From NCBI GenBank assembly GCA_035495465.1, contig DATJFX010000066.1:1-17170 (forward strand): 17,170 bases of DNA, given 5' to 3'. The notes beneath the pieces are model-generated. The model searched no databases. It was given only the letters and a program-made list of their open reading frames with translations, and was not told the DNA's origin. The position numbers were made by a program, and so were the translations under genes. This DNA is from DATJFX01 sp035495465 (GTDB lineage Bacteria > Patescibacteriota > Doudnabacteria > UBA920 > O2-02-FULL-48-8). Shown in pieces: positions 1 through 6,698 of this stretch (the first letter of the stretch is position 1; each line of letters opens with the position of its first letter).

Positions 1-316
1 TAAAACCAAATCCTTCAATCAAAACATTTTTTATTGAAGCCTTTTCTCCGTTGCTAATTTTTTTATAGACAATATTTTGTTCATCCAGTAATTTTCCTAC
101 TGCCGCATTTGTAATAATTGTAGCTTCTGGATTATTGGAAACAATTTTTTTCACTGAATCAATATGAAAATGATCTTGATGTTCATGGGTAATTAAAACC
201 AAATCTAAATTCTTCAGCTCGTCTTGGGCTGAAGTGAAGGTCCCGGGATCAGTTAAAATTCTGACTCCAGCTTCTTCAATCAACAAACAACAATGTCCAA
301 ATTTGGTGATCTTCAT
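1..316 (-). CDS. MBL-fold metal-dependent hydrolase, 3' end cut by window
   Basis: This is the N-terminal 105 residues of a metallo-beta-lactamase-fold hydrolase; the rest lies beyond base 1. The protein begins MKITKFGHCCLLIEEAG and carries the diagnostic metal-binding motif H44-E-H46-Q-D48-H49 after a beta-strand-rich start, with an LTDPG segment at 21-25 as in the UPF0173 / UlaG-like branch of the superfamily. Such proteins are cytoplasmic and bind two metal ions; the substrate cannot be told from this fragment. The ATG at 316 is 8 bases after the glutamate racemase stop, so it is very likely the last visible gene of that operon. No Shine-Dalgarno sequence precedes it. The family is certain; the specific reaction is unknown. 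Confidence 0.85.
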   Translation of the reverse strand, partial: MKITKFGHCCLLIEEAGVRILTDPGTFTSAQDELKNLDLVLITHEHQDHFHIDSVKKIVSNNPEATIITNAAVGKLLDEQNIVYKKISNGEKASIKNVLIEGFGF

Positions 317-324
317 GGTGGAGG

Positions 325-1116
325 CTAATATTTCGCTAATTTTAATTCCACTTTTTTACCAAACCATTTTTTGGCATTCGCGGTAAAAATTTCATCCAGC
401 TTGGTTACAAAAAAAGTTCGCTCTCCTTTTTTACTCAGGTTTCTTTCAATTTCCGCATGCCTGACTAAATAATTCGACAGTTTCTCCGGGATTATTTCAT
501 CCTGACTTATTAACCTTACACCTTTTCCGAGTTTTTTGGCAAATAAATTTTTCACAACCGCATAATGAGTGCATCCTAATATAAGATTTGTGTGGACTTT
601 ATCCTTAAGAGGTAGTGTATATTTGCTTATACTTTCGCGTATTTTTTTCAAATCATTGGCCTCAATATATGCCGCTAGCTCTGGAGCGGCGATTTCCGTT
701 ACTTTCAGTTCCGGATGAATCTTTTCCAGCTCCTTGGAATAAACCCGAGCCCTGGCCGCGGTAAAAGTCGTGGCTAAAACTATTGTATCGCCTGTATTAA
801 TCTCTTCTATCGTGGGTCTAATAACTCCTAATACATGGCGGTCCGGAAATTTTTCCGGCAAATAATCTCTTTGAATTTCCCGCAAAGCCTGCGCGCTGGA
901 GGTATTGCACGCAATAATTACTAGACTGCATCCTTGCTCAAATAAAAATTTCACAGCTTTTACACTCAGATCAAAAATTTCTTTATCGCTCTTTTCTCCG
1001 TACGGTAAATTTTTCGTGTCTCCTAAAAAAATATAATCATAAGTCGGTAGCTTTAAAGTCAGCGCCCGGAGAATAAAAAGACCGCCTAAGCCAGAATCAA
1101 ATATGCCTATTTTCAT
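325..1116 (-). CDS. murI: glutamate racemase
   Basis: A cofactor-independent Asp/Glu racemase of 263 residues, the usual length for MurI, which converts L-glutamate to D-glutamate for peptidoglycan stem peptides in the cytoplasm. The N-terminus has the IGIFDSGLGG signature (residues 3-12), LPYGEKS at 37-43, the first catalytic cysteine in ACNTSS (C70) and the second in LGCTHY (C182), the two-base pair used for proton abstraction from either face. The segment around 98-127 (GVIRP, then ATTFTAARARVY) is somewhat divergent from textbook MurI, where a GT-x-x-T-x-x-S-x-x-Y pattern is usual, so a related amino-acid racemase is a minor alternative. It sits between the pterin dehydratase (4-base gap) and the MBL hydrolase (8-base gap), evidently cotranscribed. 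Its presence suggests the cell makes its own peptidoglycan precursors. Confidence 0.9.
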   Translation of the reverse strand: MKIGIFDSGLGGLFILRALTLKLPTYDYIFLGDTKNLPYGEKSDKEIFDLSVKAVKFLFEQGCSLVIIACNTSSAQALREIQRDYLPEKFPDRHVLGVIRPTIEEINTGDTIVLATTFTAARARVYSKELEKIHPELKVTEIAAPELAAYIEANDLKKIRESISKYTLPLKDKVHTNLILGCTHYAVVKNLFAKKLGKGVRLISQDEIIPEKLSNYLVRHAEIERNLSKKGERTFFVTKLDEIFTANAKKWFGKKVELKLAKY

Positions 1117-1120
1117 AAAA

Positions 1121-1450
1121 CTATTTTAATTGATCGATTTTGGCAGCCAGTATAAAATCATTTTCTGACAGCCCGCCTATAGCGTGAGTCCAGAGCTCGA
1201 TTACAACTTTTTTATAGGAAATATGCATGTCAGGATGATGGTCATCAGCCTGGGCCAGAAGCGCGACTTGATCTGCAAACCCCATGCTTCCCACAAAATT
1301 TTTAAAATTAAATTCTTTAGTTAAAATCTTTTCGTCTTTCAACATCCAACCTTTTTTTAAACGCGGCAGATATCTCTTGATCTCAAGTTTAGTAAAGGGC
1401 GGGATTCCGCCTTCGCACGGTATACATTTTTTTTCAGACAATTTAATCAT
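1121..1450 (-). CDS. pterin-4a-carbinolamine dehydratase
   Basis: A 109-residue protein of the PCD/DCoH (PhhB) family, the usual length. These enzymes dehydrate 4a-hydroxytetrahydrobiopterin formed by aromatic amino-acid hydroxylases; related proteins occur in molybdopterin or folate contexts. The sequence shows the N-terminal Cys pair with KKCIPCEGG (7-15), the catalytic block D70-H71-H72-P73, Y79 and the T88-H89 pair, followed by G93 and the C-terminal DFILAAKID stretch, all in family order. Its ATG overlaps the TGA of the upstream PEBP-like gene by four bases (ATGA), indicating translational coupling. No aromatic hydroxylase is visible in this window, so the in vivo substrate is open. The family call is secure; the physiological role is inference. 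Confidence 0.93.
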   Translation of the reverse strand: MIKLSEKKCIPCEGGIPPFTKLEIKRYLPRLKKGWMLKDEKILTKEFNFKNFVGSMGFADQVALLAQADDHHPDMHISYKKVVIELWTHAIGGLSENDFILAAKIDQLK

Positions 1451-2004
1451 TGGTCTAAATGCTTTACCACTCCGATCAATTCTGTCTGCCCTACGATGTG
1501 TCCAGCCATATTTAATTCCAAATCGGCTTTATTATTTATATCCGATTCCACCAGAGAGATATTTAGAGCATAAAGTTTAAAATAATACCTGTGGCTACCG
1601 GAAGGCGGGCATGGCGCCGTGTATCCTCTGACACCTGCACTGTTTACGGCCTGAGAGCCATACACATATCCCTGATATTCCAGATCCGTAGTGGTAGGAG
1701 GGATGTTAAAAACCACCCAATGCACAAAAGTGGCATTTGGGGCATCTGGATCATCCATAATTAAGGCTAAAGTTTGAGCGTTTTTCGGAACTTTGCTGAT
1801 GGTCAATGGAATGAGGGAACTGTCGCCCTGACAGGTATACTGAATAGGAATATCTCCCCCATTTGGAAATGCCGGACTAGAGATGTCCATATTTGTGGTT
1901 TTAAAAATCGGGATAAGTTCCGTGATTTTATTATTTTTCGAAAAAAAGAAAACTCCGACCCCACCAATAATTATAATGAGAAGAAGCCATGCGCGCCAAG
2001 ACAT
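1447..2004 (-). CDS. membrane-anchored YbhB/YbcL-type PEBP (Raf kinase inhibitor-like) protein
   Basis: A 185-residue protein of the phosphatidylethanolamine-binding protein fold, bacterial YbhB/YbcL branch. Residues 5-21 are a strongly hydrophobic signal anchor, so the PEBP domain (about 36-183) should lie outside the membrane. Conserved ligand-pocket motifs are present: DDPDAPN at 84-90, H95-W96, and the CPPSGSHRYYF block at 132-142. Bacterial members bind small anionic ligands, but a physiological role is poorly defined. The start at 2004 is supported by one of the few good Shine-Dalgarno sequences in the window (AAAGGA, 6 bases upstream). The gene follows the small Cys-rich ORF by 33 bases and overlaps the pterin dehydratase by four. 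Domain call is firm; function is not. Confidence 0.92.
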   Translation of the reverse strand: MSWRAWLLLIIIIGGVGVFFFSKNNKITELIPIFKTTNMDISSPAFPNGGDIPIQYTCQGDSSLIPLTISKVPKNAQTLALIMDDPDAPNATFVHWVVFNIPPTTTDLEYQGYVYGSQAVNSAGVRGYTAPCPPSGSHRYYFKLYALNISLVESDINNKADLELNMAGHIVGQTELIGVVKHLDQ

Positions 2005-2010
2005 ATTTAT

Positions 2011-2017
2011 TCCTTTC
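2011..2017 (-). promoter_or_regulatory. Shine-Dalgarno sequence of the PEBP-like gene
   Basis: Minus-strand GAAAGGA lies 6 bases before the ATG at 2004. It is notable because most genes in this window have no recognisable ribosome-binding site, and it fixes this start. Confidence 0.7.
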
Positions 2018-2037
2018 TTTCCGCCCCGAATCCTAAA

Positions 2038-2202
2038 TTAAACCGTAGCCTGGTCCCCGGAGCCTAAAATATCATTATGCCGGCTGTCGATGCAGGTACA
2101 TGCTCTTAATGGCTGGCCATGTGCTTTACAGCCATTTGTGTCGCAACGTTTTTCTGTTGCGGACACGCCGCCGCAGACCGGACAAACAAAATGCTTTTCC
2201 AT
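2038..2202 (-). CDS. small cysteine-rich zinc-ribbon-like protein, 54 aa
   Basis: An ORF of 54 residues starting MEKHFVCPVCGG. It has six cysteines: C7-x2-C10, C20-x4-C25 and C35-x-C37, plus H27 and H41, arranged like a compact zinc-binding or rubredoxin/zinc-ribbon knuckle; a four-Cys site could be built from C7, C10 and two later cysteines. Evidence that it is real: the ATG is one base after the SIMPL gene stop (TAA at 2204-2206), the stop is 33 bases before the next gene, the frame is free of stops, and the CPxCG pattern is not expected by chance. It should be cytoplasmic, having no hydrophobic segment. I do not recognise a named family; a metal-binding or nucleic-acid-binding role is inference only. 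Confidence 0.72.
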   Translation of the reverse strand: MEKHFVCPVCGGVSATEKRCDTNGCKAHGQPLRACTCIDSRHNDILGSGDQATV

Positions 2203-2203
2203 A

Positions 2204-2980
2204 TTATTTCAATTCAAATGTTAAGGTTATCGATTCGATCACATCCTGAGTGCCGGTTTGGATGTTCGCCGGTCCGCCGCCGCCCTTGCCGCCCAGATCC
2301 GCGGCATACGGGATGGGATATGGTGTAGAGCTGGAATTCTCAGAAATACTTACCACCTTGCCTAGTTTCAGCCCAGCCTGGTCTGCTAATTCCTTGGCTT
2401 GCGCTTTGGCTTTATCAATCGCTTGTTTGCGGGCTTGTTGCTTTAAATCATCTGGATTTTCAAAACTTAAGCTTACCCCTTGGATTTGGTTTGCACCGGC
2501 ATCAGTGGCCCCGCCGACGATTGCATCTAATTTATCCGTACTTTTATCTACGCCGTGAACCTTTAGGGTTATTGTCTGATCCGCAGAATAGCCCGTGATG
2601 TTGTTAGTGCCGTTCTGATAATTGTACTGCGGATAAACATTGAGCTGTGTGGTTACGATATCCTGCGAGTCCACGCCCTGTTTTTTTACAAAATCAATCA
2701 AGGCATTTACTTTTTTTGTATTATCAGCCTGCGCATCTTTCGCAGTTGCGGCATTTGTCAGAACCCCCAAAGTCACGGTTGCCAGATCCGGGACTGAAGT
2801 GGCTTTTCCTTCCGCGGACATTGAAATGGTATTTTGAGGCAGAGTATTTTTAAAATCCTGTTGGATGGTATGCACTTTATCGATAACTGTCAGAGCTAAA
2901 AAAGCGACAAGCAGTCCGCCCAAAGCCAACCAAAGTGATTTAGGGATAAAGCTGACAGACCCGGGAGTGTTTGTTTCCAT
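2204..2980 (-). CDS. membrane-anchored SIMPL (DUF541) domain protein
   Basis: A protein of 258 residues with one N-terminal transmembrane anchor (about residues 15-33) and an extracytosolic SIMPL/DUF541 domain. The domain starts around residue 50 with the SMSAEGKATSVPDLATVTLG pattern typical of the family, continues through the KKVNALIDFVKKQGV helix and the DIVTTQLNVYPQYNY strand, and ends in a strand-forming ESITLTFELK tail. SIMPL proteins (such as oxidative-stress protein YggE and BP26) form oligomeric assemblies at the envelope; their biochemical role is unclear. I chose the ATG at 2980; a GTG at 3013, 4 bases after the GT39 stop, would add 11 polar residues and cannot be excluded. A Gly-rich loop (GGKGGGGP) lies near the C-terminus. 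Confidence 0.9.
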   Translation of the reverse strand: METNTPGSVSFIPKSLWLALGGLLVAFLALTVIDKVHTIQQDFKNTLPQNTISMSAEGKATSVPDLATVTLGVLTNAATAKDAQADNTKKVNALIDFVKKQGVDSQDIVTTQLNVYPQYNYQNGTNNITGYSADQTITLKVHGVDKSTDKLDAIVGGATDAGANQIQGVSLSFENPDDLKQQARKQAIDKAKAQAKELADQAGLKLGKVVSISENSSSTPYPIPYAADLGGKGGGGPANIQTGTQDVIESITLTFELK

Positions 2981-3017
2981 ATTGATACGATTAATTGCTT
3001 TTTTATTATACACGAAG

Positions 3018-4745
3018 TCAAGGCGCGTTCAAAATCGGATCCGGCACCAGCCATTGGCAGGAAGTTTTATCTTTTTTTATTCTTAAGATTTCTTTTTGGA
3101 TATCTTGTTGATGGGCGATGATAAATTTCTGAACGATGTTTTGAATGTCTGTGGCGTTTAATTTCATCAGATTAAATTTTATGAAAGAATAATCGCCTAA
3201 TTCAATCCTTGCGTAACCCGTCAAATCTTTCGGCAGGACTTCAGATTTGTTTACTATAAAATTTAAAGTGCGGTACTTCTGTTTTATCAAATCCCCAGCA
3301 GGCGGACTAAAACTAAGTTCCAATAAAGTTTTAGACTCCGCTCCGGTCAGAAATAAAATATAATACCTAAACCAACAATCATTATCCGATACTCTGACAA
3401 CGGTTAAATCCATAGGACTGTAATTCTGAGCCTGCATCCACTCCCCTATCTGGTAAAATTTTTCATGTTCAGTCTGATAGCTGTAGGCTTGGGCACGATT
3501 TGCATGAAACTCAGCTGTGAAGTAATACACACTCCTCGAAGCTAGTAATAAAGCTAAAATTAGACAACCTATAACAAGTGGCCTAAAAAGCCTCCCAATT
3601 AATTCACCAAAAGCCAACTTAATCCAGTGACGGCGTACAAGCGTTAGCGATAAAACTATGCCAAACAAACTAAATAAATAACTTTGATAAATAAAATTCG
3701 GGACTTTCGACTGCACAATAGATACAACAATTAGGTTCCATAGAAACCATCCGAGGGATAGATTTAATAAAATTTTATTTTTGCGGTCTATCTGACCCCA
3801 AACCGAATACCAAATACCAAACACTAGTCCAAGATAAAAGGGCCAAGTAAAGTTAAATAAATACCTTTGCGGTAAATAATTTGTCAGGTACCAATGCCAT
3901 GGTCTCCCCCACCCTTCCAAATTCTTCGCATGGAAAAAAGCTACAAAAATTTCAGTTTTGAAAGTTTGTGGCGAGGCCAGATAGAAAGGAAAATAATAAA
4001 TAAAAAGCGTTGCGATAAAAATACCTAAAGAAATTAAAAACTTCTTGCCGATTCTTCCATAATCTCGCAATAAAAGAATAAAAAAGATTGCGGCCGGAAT
4101 TGCGCCTAATAAATTTTTAGCCAATATCGGAAGCGCGACTAACACAGCGATGCCGATTAGGCGGGAGATTTTGTAATTTATCCGTTCCTCTTTCGGATGG
4201 TTTAAGTACCACAACAAACCGCCGAAAGCACAAACACAAGTAAAGGCCAGGACAATATCCGAAACTCCAAACTCGCCTCCGTAAATAAGTTTTCGGGTAA
4301 ATGGCGTACAAATCCAAAGGACGCTTGCAACAAACGCCGCAAATACAGCCCAAAGGTTTTTCGAAAACAAATATCCAAATAATATGAATAAAAGCCCAGT
4401 AAGCAAAACTACAAATGCATACGAGAGTCTTTTCATCTCAATCGTGACTCGTCCGTCTAATTTAAAAAATACATAAGGCACATAAGCAAATAATGGCGGA
4501 ATATGCTGCCACTGAGGTCCCTCCATCCACACTCCTTGCGCTTCGTTTAAAGGATTTACGCGCACTGCAGGCGGAAAAAACTGCCGAGTTAAATTTGCAG
4601 CCACGACGGAATTCGATGATTCATCGTGAGCCAATAAATCTTTTTGAAATATTGCGGGTAAATCATTTTTTACATTGTGAAAAAACCAAGCACTGAAAAT
4701 AAAAAGCAAAGCAGCCAGGGCGCCTAGTTTTTGATAATTAGTCAT
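3018..4745 (-). CDS. GT39/PMT-like multi-pass membrane glycosyltransferase
   Basis: A 575-residue polytopic protein of the GT-C superfamily (PMT/ArnT-like, PMT_2). These enzymes move a sugar from a polyprenyl-phosphate donor to protein or lipid on the outer face of the membrane. Visible signs are an N-terminal membrane span (about 6-22), then the first outer loop with the acidic pair D41-E42 in the LAHDESSNSVVAANL segment, the usual position of the catalytic acid, and the HIPPLFAY motif (81-88) followed by a long series of hydrophobic spans to about residue 410. The last 165 residues are largely soluble. It opens the minus-strand operon and stops 4 bases before an optional SIMPL start. An extended -10 box 7 bases from the ATG implies a leaderless mRNA. 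The acceptor is unknown; the GT2 at 14266-14964 could supply the lipid-linked sugar. Confidence 0.85.
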   Translation of the reverse strand: MTNYQKLGALAALLFIFSAWFFHNVKNDLPAIFQKDLLAHDESSNSVVAANLTRQFFPPAVRVNPLNEAQGVWMEGPQWQHIPPLFAYVPYVFFKLDGRVTIEMKRLSYAFVVLLTGLLFILFGYLFSKNLWAVFAAFVASVLWICTPFTRKLIYGGEFGVSDIVLAFTCVCAFGGLLWYLNHPKEERINYKISRLIGIAVLVALPILAKNLLGAIPAAIFFILLLRDYGRIGKKFLISLGIFIATLFIYYFPFYLASPQTFKTEIFVAFFHAKNLEGWGRPWHWYLTNYLPQRYLFNFTWPFYLGLVFGIWYSVWGQIDRKNKILLNLSLGWFLWNLIVVSIVQSKVPNFIYQSYLFSLFGIVLSLTLVRRHWIKLAFGELIGRLFRPLVIGCLILALLLASRSVYYFTAEFHANRAQAYSYQTEHEKFYQIGEWMQAQNYSPMDLTVVRVSDNDCWFRYYILFLTGAESKTLLELSFSPPAGDLIKQKYRTLNFIVNKSEVLPKDLTGYARIELGDYSFIKFNLMKLNATDIQNIVQKFIIAHQQDIQKEILRIKKDKTSCQWLVPDPILNAP

Positions 4746-4751
4746 AATTAA

Positions 4752-4760
4752 ATTTTATCA
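4752..4760 (-). promoter_or_regulatory. extended -10 promoter of the GT39 operon
   Basis: Minus-strand TGATAAAAT matches the extended -10 pattern TGnTATAAT with one mismatch. The predicted start of transcription falls on or next to the ATG at 4745, giving a leaderless transcript. The -35 region (TCGCTT) is poor, as expected when the extended -10 is used. Confidence 0.5.
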
Positions 4761-4770
4761 AACAATAGCT

Positions 4771-4929
4771 TTTGAAGCGAGGCCCAGGTTTTTGCACGCC
4801 TTTGAAGCGAGGGATGGATTTTTCAGACACTCAAGAATTTCCTCAGAAATTCTTGGCGTGAGTAAAAACCCACAACTATGTTTATATAAAGAGCTGGTTT
4901 TTACGGTCTGAAAAATCCGTCCCGAGCGC
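4771..4929. repeat. palindromic intergenic element with alternative folds
   Basis: A dense set of nested repeats in otherwise empty DNA. TTTGAAGCGAGG occurs at 4771-4782 and again at 4801-4812, exactly 30 bases apart. An 18-bp inverted repeat joins 4811-4828 to 4906-4923 with only one G-T wobble. Inside it lie a 9-bp hairpin (4832-4840 with 4847-4855, 6-base loop) and a second 9-bp stem (4862-4870 with 4896-4904), making a three-way junction. In a competing fold, 4787-4800 pairs with 4855-4870 (13 Watson-Crick pairs, one wobble, 2-base bulge). The element sits between two divergent promoters and outside both predicted transcripts. It could be a dispersed repeat, a cruciform regulator or an unrecognised structured RNA; a 67-codon ORF across it on the minus strand looks spurious. 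Confidence 0.75.
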
Positions 4930-4933
4930 ACCA

Positions 4934-4962
4934 TTGACAAAACCATGAAAAAGGAGTACAAT
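4934..4962 (+). promoter_or_regulatory. sigma70-type promoter of the DEAD-box helicase
   Basis: TTGACA at 4934-4939, a 17-base spacer and TACAAT at 4957-4962: a perfect -35 and a five-of-six -10. Transcription should begin near 4969, giving a leader of about 78 bases before the helicase ATG. Confidence 0.85.
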
Positions 4963-5007
4963 TAGTTGTTAGTATTAACTAGGCCTGAAACCAATATTTG
5001 CGTCATT

Positions 5008-5035
5008 TTCTGACCCATTGGACCTCGGGTCAGAA
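5008..5035 (+). promoter_or_regulatory. leader hairpin before the helicase start
   Basis: TTCTGACCC at 5008-5016 pairs perfectly with GGGTCAGAA at 5027-5035 around a 10-base loop. It ends 11 bases before the ATG at 5047 and is followed by an A/T-rich stretch with no Shine-Dalgarno sequence. It may control translation start, or act as a weak attenuator because the stem is followed by a T-rich run. Cold-induced helicase genes often have regulated leaders, but a thermosensing role here is only inference. Confidence 0.6.
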
Positions 5036-5046
5036 TTTATTTTTAT

Positions 5047-6480
5047 ATGGTCCCACCGACCAACACTTCGTTCGAAGGTTTGGGTATTGCGCCCAAGCTC
5101 TTCCAAATTTTACAGCAATTAAAATTCACAGTCCCCACCCCGATCCAATTTCAATCCATTCCGATCGCAGTGGAAGGTAAGGATGTTATGGGTATTGCCC
5201 AGACTGGCACTGGCAAGACTCTGGCTTTTGGTATCCCGATGATCCAGCGTTTGGCCCAACAGAAAGGCCGCGGCTTGGTAATACTACCTACCCGCGAGCT
5301 GGCTTTGCAGGTTGATGAGTCACTTCATAAAATCGGTAAATTTTTAGGTTTGAAAACCGCAGTCTTAATCGGCGGCGAATCCATGCCTCGACAGATCCGC
5401 GCTCTGCGACAGAATCCGCATATTATCATTGGCACCCCAGGTCGGCTGAATGATCATTTGGAACAAAAAACTTTGGATTTATCCATGGTAAATATTTTAG
5501 TTTTAGATGAAGCTGACCGAATGCTGGATATGGGATTTGAACCGCAGATCCGCCGCATCCTGGCTAAAATTCCGAAAACTCGACAGACAATGTTGTTTTC
5601 CGCTACTATGCCTGACGCGATTGTAAAAATAGCAACTTCATATATGACTTTGCCGATTCGGATCGAAGTTGCGCGGGCCGGCACTACTGCCAAAGATGTA
5701 GCCCAGGAAGTATTTTTCGTACCCCGGGATAAGAAAGTTTCCTTGCTGTCCCAAGTGTTAAAAGAACACACCGGCAGTATCTTAGTCTTTACCCGAACTA
5801 AATTCACTGCAAAGAAAATTGCTCACTCAGTGCGCAATTTGGGACACACGGCTTCTGAAATTCATTCTAATCGTTCCCTGTCTCAAAGACGCGAAGCTTT
5901 AGACGGCTTTAAGATCGGCAAATACCGAGTATTGGTAGCAACCGATATCGCTGCCCGAGGGATTGATGTTACTGGGATTGAATTGGTAATAAACTATGAC
6001 TTGCCGGAAAACCCGGAAGATTACGTCCATCGGATTGGCCGGACTGGCCGAGCGGGACTTGCGGGCAAAGCCGTGTCATTTGCAACCCCTGACCAAAGAT
6101 TTGACGTCAGAAGCATAGAACGGCTCATCCGTACCACTTTGCCTATTAAAAATTTACCAGAGCTTGCCGCAGTTCCGACTGAGCCTTATGCGCCGAGACG
6201 AGAGTTCCGTCCTTCTCGTCGACCTGAAAATCGCCCGACTTTTAGACAGGATTCCCCTCGCCCTACTCACAGACATTCCTACATGCGCGATCATGATCAG
6301 AAAAATTCCAGATCCTCAAGACCGGGATTTAAAACTCCTGGCAAATTTAAAAGCCATGATCGCTTCTCAAAACCTAACCCGAACCGGCCCGTGGATCAAG
6401 GATTTGATGCAAACCATAGACCAGCATCCAGCTATAATCCAAATCGGATCTCATACCCAGACGATCAAAATTCTTACTAA
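5047..6480 (+). CDS. DEAD-box ATP-dependent RNA helicase
   Basis: A 477-residue DEAD-box helicase that unwinds short RNA duplexes with ATP, probably in ribosome assembly, RNA decay or cold adaptation. All core motifs are intact and in order: Q motif (FEGLG at 9-13 to TPIQ at 31-34), motif I AQTGTGKT (51-58), Ia PTRELALQ (81-88), GG (109-110), Ib TPGR (130-133), II DEAD (154-157), III SAT (185-187), V ARGID (303-307) and VI HRIGRTGR (328-335). The core ends near 372; residues 376-477 form a low-complexity tail rich in Arg, Pro, Ser, His and Asn with RPS/RRP-like repeats, typical of RNA-binding disordered tails of RhlE/DeaD/CshA-like enzymes. No DbpA RNA-recognition domain is seen. The start at 5047 leaves the Q motif intact. 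It is monocistronic with its own promoter and terminator. The subfamily is undecided. Confidence 0.97.
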   Translation: MVPPTNTSFEGLGIAPKLFQILQQLKFTVPTPIQFQSIPIAVEGKDVMGIAQTGTGKTLAFGIPMIQRLAQQKGRGLVILPTRELALQVDESLHKIGKFLGLKTAVLIGGESMPRQIRALRQNPHIIIGTPGRLNDHLEQKTLDLSMVNILVLDEADRMLDMGFEPQIRRILAKIPKTRQTMLFSATMPDAIVKIATSYMTLPIRIEVARAGTTAKDVAQEVFFVPRDKKVSLLSQVLKEHTGSILVFTRTKFTAKKIAHSVRNLGHTASEIHSNRSLSQRREALDGFKIGKYRVLVATDIAARGIDVTGIELVINYDLPENPEDYVHRIGRTGRAGLAGKAVSFATPDQRFDVRSIERLIRTTLPIKNLPELAAVPTEPYAPRREFRPSRRPENRPTFRQDSPRPTHRHSYMRDHDQKNSRSSRPGFKTPGKFKSHDRFSKPNPNRPVDQGFDANHRPASSYNPNRISYPDDQNSY

Positions 6481-6481
6481 T

Positions 6482-6511
6482 AAAAAAACGCCCCTCTTGG
6501 GGCGTTTTTTT
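6482..6511. terminator. bidirectional intrinsic terminator
   Basis: A-tract plus CGCCCC (6482-6494), a TCTT loop and GGGGCG plus seven T (6499-6511) form a 13-bp stem with an A-tract on one side and a T-tract on the other. It lies 2 bases after the helicase stop and overlaps the stop codon of the convergent PGPGW-like gene, so it serves both strands. Confidence 0.92.
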
Positions 6512-6698
6512 ATTTATCTCTTTTTAATAATCGACTTTTAAGTTTCTCCCAAAAAGCCACGCGAATGCCTAAAAGTTCCAGACCCACGAAAATTAACCAC
6601 GAACCGGGCGTAAAAGGTGTGACCAAAGCGGCGAATCCTATGATAATCAAACCGATTCCTGTCGCCACTTGCAGAATTTTTTTTGTCTGCGGAGTCAT
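6510..6698 (-). CDS. small two-span membrane protein, PGPGW-like
   Basis: A 62-residue protein with two hydrophobic helices (about 9-27 and 33-46) separated by PFTPGSW, close to the PGPGW signature of the small transmembrane family of that name; a basic, amphipathic C-terminus (WEKLKSRLLKRDK) should lie in the cytosol. The family has no established function. Its ATG overlaps the stop of the upstream 126-residue gene (TAATG), so translation is coupled, and its own stop lies within the T-tract of the bidirectional terminator. It is the last gene of the run that begins with the FMN-binding protein. Family assignment is moderately sure. Confidence 0.75.
   Translation of the reverse strand: MTPQTKKILQVATGIGLIIIGFAALVTPFTPGSWLIFVGLELLGIRVAFWEKLKSRLLKRDK

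Noticed and set aside
2119..3086. Several plus-strand ORFs opposite the SIMPL gene and its flanks
   Set aside because: Shadows of a well-supported minus-strand gene; no domain signs.
4758..4961. 67-codon minus-strand ORF across the intergenic palindromic element
   Set aside because: Its residues simply translate the repeats (NPSLASK/NLGLASK), it overlaps the helicase promoter and has no protein-like domain; treated as non-coding.
6164..6541. 125-codon plus-strand ORF overlapping the helicase tail
   Set aside because: It is out of frame with the helicase and runs through the terminator; a by-product of the low-complexity tail.
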